64,000 nt of DNA, from assembly GCA_013368325.1 (NCBI GenBank), contig JAACJK010000229.1:248001-312000 (forward strand). The letters run 5' to 3'. The position numbers and the translations under genes were made by a program. The DNA comes from Ephemerocybe angulata (Eukaryota; Basidiomycota; Agaricomycetes; Agaricales; Psathyrellaceae). This document shows, in pieces, positions 11,031 to 22,171 of this stretch (its first letter is position 1; the number at the start of each line of letters is the position of its first letter). A model generated the notes under the pieces. That model saw only the letters and a program-made list of their open reading frames with translations, did not search any database and was not told where the DNA came from.

Positions 11031-12127
11031 CCTGTCGTCATTTCAGGGCGGGTTTTGTACATCCCGGCATGCTTGCTCGATCCCAATACGGTCCATCACT
11101 CGGAACAGTGCGTATTTCTTCTGGGCTCAATTCTTCCTCGCCTCACAAACTCTCTCACAGCCTTCCAAGTATGAAAGCACAGACCCATCGCACAGAGTAC
11201 GTACCCACAGTTCCATCGCCGAATTCCTCTGATTTGCCAAGCCGACCAGGTGTTGAGTTTCACCAGAGTCGGCGTTTTAGGGTCCTCGCCAAGTCCTCGC
11301 TCCCACCGACGCCCACAACCAACTGTGGCATAATTGACGTTGACGTCAATGGTCAACAACAAAAGATGTGTCGTGCTGTCGGCGGAGACGCCTAACGCCT
11401 AACGGGCTATGTTCCGGCGCGGGATTGACAGGAACCGTAACGGCAACAATGTTTGTCGTGCGCGGTTGGCTTTGACTTTCCGTTTTCGAGAATGAGTGGA
11501 CTGTTTGAGTGAGATTGCCAGACTTTGGCCCAAGAAAATAGTATATCCGTTAGCGTAGATAGGCTGAGAGTCCCGAGGGGTACCGTCCAAGTGAATGGTG
11601 CTGTACGTTTGCTGTACGTACCGGATGTCGGACCTCGGTTCTCTCGTGCGGACTTACGCACACAATACGGCACACGGGCGAGCACAGTGCTCGCATGCCT
11701 GTGCTGCACATCACATTACGAGACACTACGGGCAATTTGCCAGCGCTAGCGCACGCTTCCATGTTACCCGCGCTTTCACACTTCCCGTTTCGGCTTCATT
11801 TTCTATCTATTGGCTCCATATCATTACAAACATGTATTTCCTAGGCTACCACGCCAATAATATACTATACATACACTCAGAAGCTTAATTGAAAGCAAAT
11901 TGACATCCCTGGAAGCGAAGCCCATTGAGAAAGTCAAGTCCAGACATAACTAGTTTCTTCAGAAAATCCTTAGACCCACCATTTTCCGGACGCACGAATA
12001 TCAAAGAAAAACTCGCAATTTGTTCCCCCTTCCCCCATGCTACGGTTCAATAGTGAGTCACTTCAAAGCCTATTCTCTACTATATGTATGTCTATACACC
12101 ACTGATATACTCACCAGTGCAGCACAC

Positions 12128-12203
12128 GAACACAGGAACTGAACTCGAGATCTTTGATCTCGAGATTCCAGTCCCGCAACCGCCGCGCTCATGCCTCCCC
12201 GCT
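12128..12203 (-). other. tRNA-like hairpin element, copy B
   Basis: Identical to the unit A element, with the CTCGAGATC/GATCTCGAG inverted repeat and flanking box-A-like and box-B-like segments. Confidence 0.3.
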
Positions 12204-13506
12204 CACGTCTATCCACCGAACACACGGAATTAGACACAGCTGTAATAAGGTGCTGTAAGTGATGGACAGACGGTGTGAGGCATAGTCTAATTGGTTGGGA
12301 TGGAACTCTAACATGCCAAGTCCCAAATCCGGTCGGCGGACGCGCGCATTCAGGATAGAACTCGCCGCCGAAGCCATTACTTTGCTCGAGTCATTTTCAG
12401 GGGGTTATACATCATTTAGAGTAAATATATAGAATACTTTGGATTAGATAAGATGGAGATATAGCTCTCCAAGTTATTCCCTTGGCAAAATATCGCGCGA
12501 TCGCGCGCCGAAAGTCAGATCCAGACGGGCGCCTATTTAGACGCTTGCACGCGAACGCGCGATCTACGCGCATTTGGCCTCCGATAGTGGTTTTTGCTGC
12601 TCAGTAGGCCTCCACAGGTTGTATACCTGGCTATGCGGCTCACCCAACCCAACCCAAACCCCCGAATCCTTCACGGTCATCGAGATCTCAAGACCCCTTC
12701 CTCCACCGCGCTTTCAGCAAGATTCCGCGTTTGCGGGCGTTTCCCTGGCATTTGGTGTGTGTGGACCCGGGTTGTGTGATGCATCATACGTAGTGTGATA
12801 TTAAAGTTGATGTCATGTCAAAATTTCGATGAATTAGCTCGGGAATTGGGGCGGTGGATGGGAAGCCAGCGGGAGGAGAGTATCGGGACGTAAAGCGATG
12901 TTTTGGATGCATTTACGCATTCTGACACATACCATACTATATACAGGTCTAGTAATGCTATTTGGGTGGAGTGTTTAGGCTTGTTGGGGCGATCACACTG
13001 TGCTACGACGTTAAAACGAGCAATTCATAGTCTAAGCTCATTACAAAGGAGAAAGATGAACGAAAGATATCTACGCACATAGTGTTCAAACACCACCTAA
13101 ATACCATCACGTATATCGTATACCATACCACATCCATGCACCCCGGACCTCTCGCGCCTGCCAACCTCACTCCACCGCCTCCCATTCCAGATCTCGCCAG
13201 CCCACTCCTCCTCATCCCGTCCATCCGAAAGGCCGCCCTAGAACGCGCTCCATTTCACCCTCGCATCACTCGGCTCGCTTAGCCATGCCAACCGACACCC
13301 GAAATGACCGGCCCAGCAAACGGAGGCGAACAGTCACTTGGACAATCGGCGAAGTGTTCAGGGAGAGCACGTACGCGCCGTTATCCGCCAATTGTATGTG
13401 TAAAGGCATTACGGGCGTGAGTGTGGTTGAGGTGGTGATGCATTGTGTGAGCTGGCAGAGTGGATCTCGATGAGCTTCGACTGTGTGGGAATGGGGTTTG
13501 GAGGTG

Positions 13507-13513
13507 TATATAA
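13507..13513 (+). promoter_or_regulatory. TATA box of the many-intron unit, copy B
   Basis: TATATAA identical in context to the unit A box at 3128, upstream of the copy B mini-exon unit. Confidence 0.6.
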
Positions 13514-13665
13514 GCTGGGGTGCGTACGGTTGTTTCTGCATCCCCTCACTGGGATTTGCACTTCCCTCCCTCCTCATATTCACTCTGCGCCTTTGACCAC
13601 TCGTCAAGGTCTCGTTTCTGTCTCCGAGTCTCTACGTCGACGTCGTCATCCCCACGACCTCGACG

Positions 13666-16228
13666 ATGCGCTCGTTGTTGTCGCCGCCCTTGTTCCCGCC
13701 AGTAGCGCGTCGGGACTTTGGTGAGTACCCGTTCGGCGCATCACCCATGTTTGGCTGCTGACATTTTGTCCCAACAGCCACGTCGACTCCTCTTGCTCTC
13801 AGACCACGACTACCACTTCTGTAAGTCTCCCGTACTTATATATAATTCTGGTACTGATCCTTGCTTTTCTTTCTAGGATTTCGCTACAAATGGATAGGTC
13901 AGTTGTATTCATCTCGTGCGACGCATACCATATTCACCTCTCTCCTTAGAAGGTCGCTGGGCCTACGCAGCATGGGATTCGCTGACAAGTAGGTCGTCAC
14001 CACGACTGCTTGCTCACCCTCACTGACGAGCCAATATCACAGCGCCCTTCCACCCGACACAACGAGCTCGACAACGCATAGCTAGCCATGGCAGTAAGCA
14101 CCCGGTCTAGTTCACATGAACAAATGCTGACCTTTTCATGCCAGAATCCGCCACGACGACTGCCCCGGGTATATTCAGAAGTATATTATTGAAATGGTAT
14201 GTACATGGCTCGCTATTTTACGTCGCCGCTACTGACTACTATTCACCAGTGCGACAGACCCTCGTCCACCGAGCTCGAGTCCACGGCGTCCAATGTAAAC
14301 GGTACGTCAATTGTAGCCATATGAGCTCACCGTTACTGACCTTGCCCTTAGACTCTCTGAGGAGTCCGCACGGCGACCAAGAAGCAACGTCGTTGTCGCG
14401 AAGGCTTGTGGGATGGGCGCTATGCTGTAGGGTTCAGGTAAGTATTGACATGGACATCCCTTGAAATAAACGACAGACTCACTGACCCTTCGCTCTCGAC
14501 AGACCGGCGTGCACCGCATCCCAACACTGACGCTAAGCCGCTGCTCTCGTCGTCAGCCAGGACCTCTGGGCGTTGTTGCTGAGGCCGTTGGATGGTGGTC
14601 GGGATTGTGGTGAGTCCAACGTCGCCCGTTCCCCGATGCGCGCGCTGACATTGGTGCCAAGGCGCCAATCCAACTCCAGAGTTCGTGACGCCGACTTCGA
14701 ACCGACGATTGCGCAATGGGCCTGTGCACGGAGCGCTGAAAGAGCCGAATCCAAAGTGAGTCCGTCCGTCGTCTTGCGTAGCTTGGAACGAGTGTGCTTA
14801 CCTCAAGACCCTACAACCAGCATCACCATGCGCGAGGATGCGCTCGTCGTCTTCGCGGATGGCGGAATATCGTTCGTTTTGGGTGCGCCGTGGAGAGGAG
14901 GACCGTCGTCTCTAAGGTGGTGAGTACGCCGTAAATCGTATAGAACACGCACTGACCTCTTCACCACCCTACAACCAGCATCATCCCGATGCTGGTGCTC
15001 CGCACCTCCCGATGTCGACGCCGCGTCTGGACTCTGTAGAGCTCTTGGCCCATGTCGTTGCGGTTCCGTGCGCGATGGTGCTGAGCAGGTGTGGTTTAGA
15101 AGTGAGTGCATCGTCTTGCGTTGGGAGATGGGTTTGCTTACCTCGAGACCCTACTGTCAGCATCACAATCAGTGAGAACGCGGTGGCGGGCTATCGTTGG
15201 TGTTGAGGGCGGGGTTGGCACGACGAGCGAGAACGCGCTCGTTGTCTTCGCGGATGGTGGGTGTCGTTGGTTTTGAGGGCGCCGTGGGGGAGAAGGTTGG
15301 TCGAGGCTTTAGGATGGTGAGTACGTCCGTCGTGATGTTCTATCAAACATGGACTGACCGCTTCACCACCCTATAACCAGCATCATCCGGATGCTGGACC
15401 CCTAGGCTCGGCCTCTCGATGTGGGCGTCGGCTTCGTCGAGTTCTTGTTGCTGGTGGGCCGAGTTGGTGCGGCTCTGGGATGGTGGTCGCTGTAATGGAT
15501 GTGTAAGTCAATCGTGATGATCCTCGCATCGAGACTGACCTTCTTTTCGTTTCTTTAGTTCGCCTGTCACTGCTGCGGTCGGATATGGACTCGTAAGTTG
15601 ACTGACACGCTTCTTGAGCTTGTTGCTGACCTGTTTCCGCGCTCCAGTGGTGTTCGTCGTGTGGAATGGGCCGCGCGTGGTGAGACTTGCTTGAAATCGG
15701 AAGCGAGGGTCTGGGATGCGAAAAGTGAGTACCGTGCGTCGAAAGGGTTGAATTCGATTACTTACCGGATTACCTGAAGCTAGAATATGGAAACTCTGGG
15801 GAATTTCGCGCGAGGATGACTTCAGATGCGGCGCCGAGGTCAGTACATCGAGTGAATGCGGTCAGACGTCAGTACTAACCTGATCTCTGCAGTTAGACCA
15901 CGCACCGCGGTGCGGTGCGCATCTTCACAGTCGCTCTGTTGCGCAATGCGCAGCCGTGGCTCTACAGGCTGAGCCGTCCGAGTTAAGTGAGTTTCTGGAC
16001 ATGTATGTGTGGCTGGTGTACTCACCTGGGCTCCATCCCCTCAGCCATCGCTCTCCCTCCCCTCGTGGCTTCGATTTCCGCCTGGATGCATCGTAGACTT
16101 GAAGAATGACTGTCAGTACCCTTTAGCACGCTTTTGTTGACGCTTTGACTGACCTTGCGATGTAGCTGACTCGTTGGAACTCATGTCGCGCTCGAGAGGG
16201 ACGCGACTGGACTTGAGTTTCGATTCGG
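13666..16228 (+). pseudogene. Many-intron mini-exon transcription unit, copy B
   Basis: Near-identical duplicate of 3287-5850, with the same ~19 GT-AG introns. The one base difference inside it (a C-run near 15395) shifts the reading frame of the HHPDAG-type exon relative to copy A without touching any splice site. That is a further sign that frame is not under selection or that the base is a sequencing error. Confidence 0.5.
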
Positions 16229-17712
16229 CGCATGTCGTTGTGTTTCTGACTTGAAATCGATGACCTGGGCTTTTCAGGCCTCCACGTTTATGTAGGAGCG
16301 TGTTTCCGTCTCTGTAGTTGTCGTAGATGTAGCGTCCTGTGCAATTTGAGCGCGAAGTCGGGGGAGCGAGTATGCGGGCGTGCGGGCGTGTTCTTGGCGT
16401 TGAAAGGGGCAGATGGCGTGTATCGGCCGTCTCTGAGGGCGGCATTTGAGCCTGGAAGCCGTGTCGAGCTGCCCAGGGTCCGAGAGAATCGGGGAGGGAA
16501 CGAGGTTGAAGAGGGTCGAGCGATGCGCGGAATGGGGGGAAAGAGAGGAAGCGTGGGAACGCCCTGCTCGATCCGCTGCAGCCAAAGCTGGCCAAAGCAG
16601 GGGAGCGCCTCTCGGAGTCGTGCGCAGACGCGTCCCTCTGAACCATTTAGATAGCGCGCACACGCGTCGATGTCTCCCCGCATTTCTTTCTTCCCTTCCT
16701 CGACCTTCCCCTTAATTTGGGCCCCTTTTTCACCAGCCTCACTCTCACTGTCAGTTTGGGTGGAGTCCCAACAATTATGAGTCTTGGCCAGTACGTTCCC
16801 CACTTCCTCCATATTTCACACCTCATATATGCATCTATATCGGTATCCTTATGTTTTATCTGCACACAGTCGCAAATCTAGCCTTGGCAGGATGAATATA
16901 GGCTCATAACTGGACGAAACTGGCCCACTTCTCCCTTTGCCGCGTCGTACTGAATAAGGTCCACTGCAAAGGGCTTCTGGAATGACGGGGGTTTGAGAGG
17001 GCGATCACAAAGTCAGTATCGAGACCAGAATCTATCCCCATGTCTCAACTGTTACCCCAGAAAAGAGGTCTGGCGAGTCTGTGTCGAGACGCAATGGCGA
17101 GCTTCACTTTGAGCGCTTACTTGCAGGCTTGAGCGCCTCAGCATCAGGTCGGGCCCTGAACACGTAACGGCCGGACCGCGAGATCCGTATCCCCTACGAT
17201 TCGCTTCGGGGTCAGTTGTGCGTCCCTTTCCTCCCTCCAATAATCCTTCGGCGCAGCCTTCAGCCTTGGGCACTGCCGGCGGCTCACATGGACTACATAG
17301 GCCAAACGCAAAGCGTGGTTACTCTTGCCAGGACTGATAGGGGATGATAACGCGCCCAAGTGGTAGTTGCTCTTCTCGGAGCGAGCTTGGGCGTTGTTCT
17401 CGATGAGGCAAGTCTTATGTGCTTGTCGTGATTCGGGTTGGTGCTTGTTTCCCTATCCCTTAGCCTATCTCACCATTCGAAAAGGACCAGGTATTGTTGT
17501 TCTCGGTAACCATGTGCGACTGGCGGGGTGATGTCGTTTCGGGGAAGGAGTAGATGCGCCCTGGGGGAGCTGCTCACGAGTTTAAGTATGTCCCCTTGTT
17601 TTCGGAAAGGCGATCCGCCCCTTACATCCTTTCTCTTTGGTAGACATACGACGCGTCCGGTCTGCCCAAGATTACACCTTGTCGCGACGTGGACGAGTGA
17701 GTATTCCCAAGC

Positions 17713-18722
17713 ATGTCGCCGACACCCTCCCTGCAATCATCCTCTCCCAAACCGCGCTACATAGCCTCATCCGACACGACATTCCGGACCGTCTTCGATG
17801 AAACAGACCGCGCAAGCCACTTCAATTTCGCAGAGGACGCATGGAGGGTGTATAGGGACCCGGTAGGCGCTGCTTTAGGCGGGAGTGTGGCCAGTTACAT
17901 TGGGACTTCCGACAAACAACTCAACGGCCCAATCGAAGCTTTCAGAGTCAGAGTATTCGGTATGTGCATATGCATATGCCGCATGGAAGAGGCGCTAACT
18001 AGCTTCTAGAAGCCGCTGTGGAAATACACGGAACAGCACCTTTACCGAGCTCAGGCAAGACCTTCAAGGTCCGCATCGGAAGTGGGGATATAGTTGAAAT
18101 GGCCTTCGCGTCTCCCGATGGAACCGCATCCCAACCTTTTCAAGGGTCGACAGACCCCTCCGCCGCATCCCAATCTTCTTACCGCGCTTGGTTCAGCCTA
18201 CCATCCAACTACCTCCGCGATCCCAGCGACTACCTCACTGAGCACACCGACATTATATTTTACGACGTCCCAGCGGGTGTCACGGTCGACTACGGTGTAG
18301 AATGGGGCACGGGAGTCCTCCTGCCTTCGCCATGGAGAGGAGGCATGGAAGGCATTGCAGACCAGAACGACGCTGGCGTGGAGTGGGAAGGAACATGGGA
18401 GGAGGTTAAAGGTTTAGATGGCGCAGTTGGACTGCCAACCGCCGTCACAGTCGGGTCGAATCTGGATGGATCGAGCACAGAAAGGATACCGCAGGTCGTC
18501 TGGGGTGAAGCATACGGAGGGACCGTGCACGTCTCGCGCACCGTCGGTGATTCGATGGTGGTCTACTTTCCCGGTTCCGAGATTGGCGTGTACGGATTCA
18601 TCCCTCGGAATATGGGTGGGGTGGTGGGGGTTAGGTTTACGGTCGATGGTGGTGACGGCGTTGTCCTTCGGGACTGCAAGTCCACCGGCAGACGACGGCA
18701 GCAGAACTTCCGGACTGACTGA
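17713..18722 (+). pseudogene. Truncated beta-sandwich transmembrane protein gene, copy B
   Basis: Base-for-base duplicate of the 7336-8345 truncated gene (exons 17713-17959 and 18010-18722), with the same internal deletion, shifted tail and stop. Sharing this break shows that A and B derive from one already truncated ancestor, separate from unit C. Confidence 0.75.
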
Positions 18723-20359
18723 TGGACCCCACCGGCTGGTTCTTAGCATTCGCGCCTTACTCCTTCGGACGGGCATGACCTGTGCTGTATTTCCTTGTTG
18801 GGGAAAAAAGAGAAATTTGATAGGTGCGCATACCCACGCCCTCCTTCATTGTGCCCCGGCGAGCGACGGAACCCACCAAGGGTCCGCCGCTCACCGAGGC
18901 GTTGCGTTCAACTACGTAGACTATCTAATACATGGGTTTCTATGCTACCAGGTTGATGTGGGTGCCGATGTGATGTTGGGGTCAAGCGCGGCGTGTGGAG
19001 GATGCGACGTGAAGGTGATGTGACGGCTGGCAATGCGAGACGAGGTCAATGATCGTCCCTGCCGTAACGATATGTTGTGTCGTCGAAACGGGTATTCCCA
19101 TCCTGTAAGCGCCGGCTGCGGGAAATTGGGGGCTTCGGCTGTCCTGCACAGTATATCGACGCGAGACTTCCGTACCCGCCAAATGCGGGAACGATGGGCG
19201 AGTGAGAGAGGCCGGCAGTCAACTGAATGACTTGTTGGTGACGAGGGTAAGAGACTCGGAAGGGACAAAGATGTTGCTGGTGAATAGGTGTGTGGCTAAA
19301 ATAAAGCAATGTCAATATATGAATGGGTTAAGATGATATGAAGGGACTTACAGAGACCGTACACTCTGTCATTACCGAAACAGGGTGGGTGGGTGATGTC
19401 AGGGCAATGATACGAGCGGAGTGATGGTCAGGGCGAGAGAGATCGGCGTGCATGGGCGAAGCATCATGTCCACGAAAACCTAGAGTCGCGAGGCTAAGGG
19501 AAAAAGGATAAGCGCGTGGAAGACTGCAGGATATTGACAAGTACTCACGATAGGGGGGAGGTACAGAGGTCGTTGTCGAGCATGGGTGGTACGAGAATGA
19601 AAGGGAGGCAGACGGCGTCGAGGCATAGGGTCGGCGTGCAGCATAACGGGAGGATGGGGACGCTCTCCCGCGTTTCCAGCTTATATACACCCTTTCTGTG
19701 ACCATTAAACAGTCACAGTTTGGTCTACTTTGGCGGTGTAGATTACAGCACGGCGTCTCGGCCCACCATGCTTAATGTCAGTGATGGGGACCCTGGAAAC
19801 GGAGATACGTACTTCCGGCTGGAGTGCTGGACTCGCTCCGACATTTTCTCTCCATCCATACACCATTTCCAAGCACAGAATTATGTTCTTAAAGCACGTA
19901 CTAGGCTATGACTCTGTCAGGGCAAGAGAAAGAGAGAGGCTTGACCCGACGAAAGGTATCAAGTCGCCGCGCAACTTAGCTGCTGACGGCATACGGCACA
20001 AGTGAGTAGGATCCGAATAGTCGCCGTACCAAGTCTTTCTTCGCGCCCTTGAACCTTCCCTCCACTACAAAATTGGATTCTCTTCAGTTTATATTCCACA
20101 GGGTGTAATTACACCGCCTCATAACCTTTCTAACGATTCAGGCAAGGGATACGAGGAGGAATGGTGTGGAATGGCGCGGGCCGCACCGAGGAACGCATCA
20201 AATGCGGGAGGCTATAGATTCTCCGAATAATTCGCAAGTCATTCGATCCCGAGTCCGCAATCGATATACGACATGGCCTGGTATCGTTACCTAACTCTCC
20301 GGAACTCTAGAACAAGAATTTCCACCCTTTCCCAAACCCCCATCCTTCCCCACTTCCCG
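18723..20359. other. Unit B 3' spacer, diverged from unit A
   Basis: Homologous to 8346-10089 but with frequent substitutions and indels after 18938. It contains the counterpart of the small minus-strand spliced unit (ATG at 19583, introns with GTGAGT and GTAAGT donors kept). No recognisable protein was found. Confidence 0.3.
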
Positions 20360-21130
20360 CTCATCGCCCTCATCACGTCTCGCTCGCCGGACGTCGATAC
20401 GTCGCGTCGGCGCAATTTTTGCTTCGACGGCCACCGCATCATAACCCAGGTGCGTTGCTGTGTTTCTTTGAGCTATTCCACAAGCCCTGACACACATCCG
20501 TCGCTCGCCGGACGTCGATGCGTTGCGTCAGCGCAACTTTGCCTTCTACGGCCACCTCACCATATTCCGAGTAGTAGCCCTCTTGCCTTCAGCCATTTTC
20601 ATAAGCTCTGACACACCCCTGTTGCTTGCGGGGCGCGTTCCAGCATTTGTGACGTGGCACCCCGCAGTACGTGGCGCTTTCTACCAGTCACCCAACTTCT
20701 AACTATGAGGACCACAGTCTCCGGAAGACGATATGGCGTGTCGATGCGCGCCCGCCTGCCCAAGCTCACTGTGAGGTCCGCTTCTCTCAACACTCCCGTT
20801 TCTCATCCACCATCGGCTCGCGGGACGTCGTACATCGTCTCGGAGCCATTTCAGACATCAGCCTACCCCTCGACGCCTTCCAGCACATCCTCCAAATGCC
20901 ACCTCACCGCTCTCCGGAAGCCGTTCTGTCGTCTTGGGGCGAAATTCGGTGCGTTGCACCGAATTATCACACCTCCGAGTCTCTACCGACGATATCCCTC
21001 ATCTTTAGCGCCCGAGATGAATTTCAATAAATTGTACATCTAGGTTACCTATTTTAGACCTTCGTCCCTGACTTCCAGGGGCTCCAGGGCAGTGCTCGCC
21101 GGGCGTCGATACGTCGTGTCTGGTCAATTG
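20360..21130 (+). repeat. LAGRRYV mini-exon/intron repeat tract (B/C junction)
   Basis: The same degenerate repeat as at the A/B junction, with cores near 20384, 20502, 20814 (decayed) and 21095. The encoded peptides include AGRRYVASAQ-like and AGRRCVASAQ variants. Intron-like spacers again run from GTGCGTTGC or GTACGTGGC to CTGACACA or TAACTATGAG. Changes between copies are not confined to third codon positions and several shift the frame. Confidence 0.45.
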
Positions 21131-21300
21131 GTATGTCGTTCTTCCTTTTCTGGCTTTTGATCCGGACTTATGTTTTCTCGTTCCCTTTCGCGCATTTTCG
21201 GCTACCTTATTTTTGGTGCGTCTCCGTGGCACACTCTATCTCCAACGTACTGACTAAAATTAGCTTGATGCCTCTCGTCATTTCACGGCGATTTTCGTGC
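20632..21300. repeat. Tandem unit C, left fragment before the transposon
   Basis: Third, diverged copy of the unit start, aligned to 1-690 and 10379-11068. It includes the GGCGCGTTCC opening and the stretch at 20870-21000 that is nearly unchanged in all three copies. The alignment stops at the transposon target site at 21301-21309 and resumes on the far side at 29332. Confidence 0.85.
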
Positions 21301-21309
21301 ATGCTGGCA
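21301..21309. repeat. Target-site duplication, left copy (9 bp)
   Basis: ATGCTGGCA immediately precedes the left terminal inverted repeat. The identical nine bases follow the right terminal repeat at 29323-29331. The unoccupied sites in units A and B read ATGCTTGCT at 691-699 and 11069-11077. A 9-bp duplication is characteristic of Mutator-like elements. Confidence 0.9.
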
Positions 21310-21340
21310 GAGTCACATTTCGATCCATAGTATAAGATCC
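21310..21340 (+). repeat. Left terminal inverted repeat of the MULE
   Basis: Begins GAG and contains TTCGATCCATAGTAT followed by AAGATCC. The reverse complement of the right end also begins GAG and has TTCGATCCATAGTAT then GAGATCC in the same register, giving about 25 of 31 matches. Confidence 0.85.
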
Positions 21341-22171
21341 CATCAATATCTATTCGGCACGGCGAAATCAACGGCGCATGGCGATGGAAATCAGTGGCCG
21401 GCGCTCTCCGGCGCTCCCCTGGCGAGATCCCAATGAGGGAGGGCGGGTTCGGGAATGATGGGCGCGAGTTGGGGATGGGAATTCGGGAATGATGTGCTCC
21501 CGTGCCAGGGTACGAGGAGGAAGGGTCCACTCAAGTACTGTATATAGGGTAGAGAATTACCTAATATTAGTGCACAGGCTCATAACGAGGACACACAGAA
21601 TTGTTGAGAAATGATGTGTCTATGCTGCCGAGTGCGAAACTACGAGAGCCCACCGTGACGGAGAGTTTGGGAACGGGCCTGGAAATATAGGGCTTTGGAA
21701 GGGTGCTTAGCACAGCTAAAACGAGAGTTATGTATATAATAGTCACTCAAAATTTACCTAGGTATCATCGTTACACCGAGATATGAGCAAGATATACATT
21801 TTGGGCGGTCAAGTGGCTGTGCCTTGATTAGGCGCCCAACGCGTCGCGTCGCGAAATCAATCGCGGGGCCACTTCTGGACGATGTGCCACTTTCCGGTAC
21901 ACACACACACACCTAAGGTGCACCATGGGGGTCTGTGGTGTTATGGTGACGATTCATTGTGTGTGATGTGGCATACATGGTCGGGGCACGCTGAGCAACC
22001 CGGTGATGTGTGCACAAGTTGTACGTGCCAGTGGTGCTTTCGGCGGCACTTGTTGCTTTATAGAGGTCAGACCGTAGTCTGGTCAAGACTTTCATAGCTA
22101 CTGTAGCACATGTAGAGTCATATATATTTCTGCTCTGGGCATTCCTATCCTCACCACCTTCTCGTCTTGAG
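21341..22171. other. MULE left subterminal region and transposase promoter
   Basis: Holds short G/C-rich repeats (CCGGCGCTC and GGCGCTCCC near 21398-21420; TTCGGGAATGATG twice near 21448 and 21483), which could be transposase-binding sites. A TATATAT box lies at about 22120-22127, roughly 45 bases before the transposase ATG. No gene seen. Confidence 0.5.

Larger units (their letters stand above)
10379..20631. repeat. Tandem unit B
   Basis: Second copy of the unit. It starts at the same GGCGCGTTCC motif that opens the window. It is near-identical to unit A until 18938, then diverged (many substitutions and indels) in the 18939-20631 spacer. Features in A recur here at an offset of 10377-10379. 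The sharp change from near-identity to obvious divergence at 18938 implies gene conversion or a recent unequal exchange over the first 8.56 kb rather than one whole-unit duplication. Confidence 0.9.

Noticed and set aside
21901..21912. ACACAC run near the start of the transposon interior
   Set aside because: A short dinucleotide run without wider structure; not reported as a telomere or satellite.
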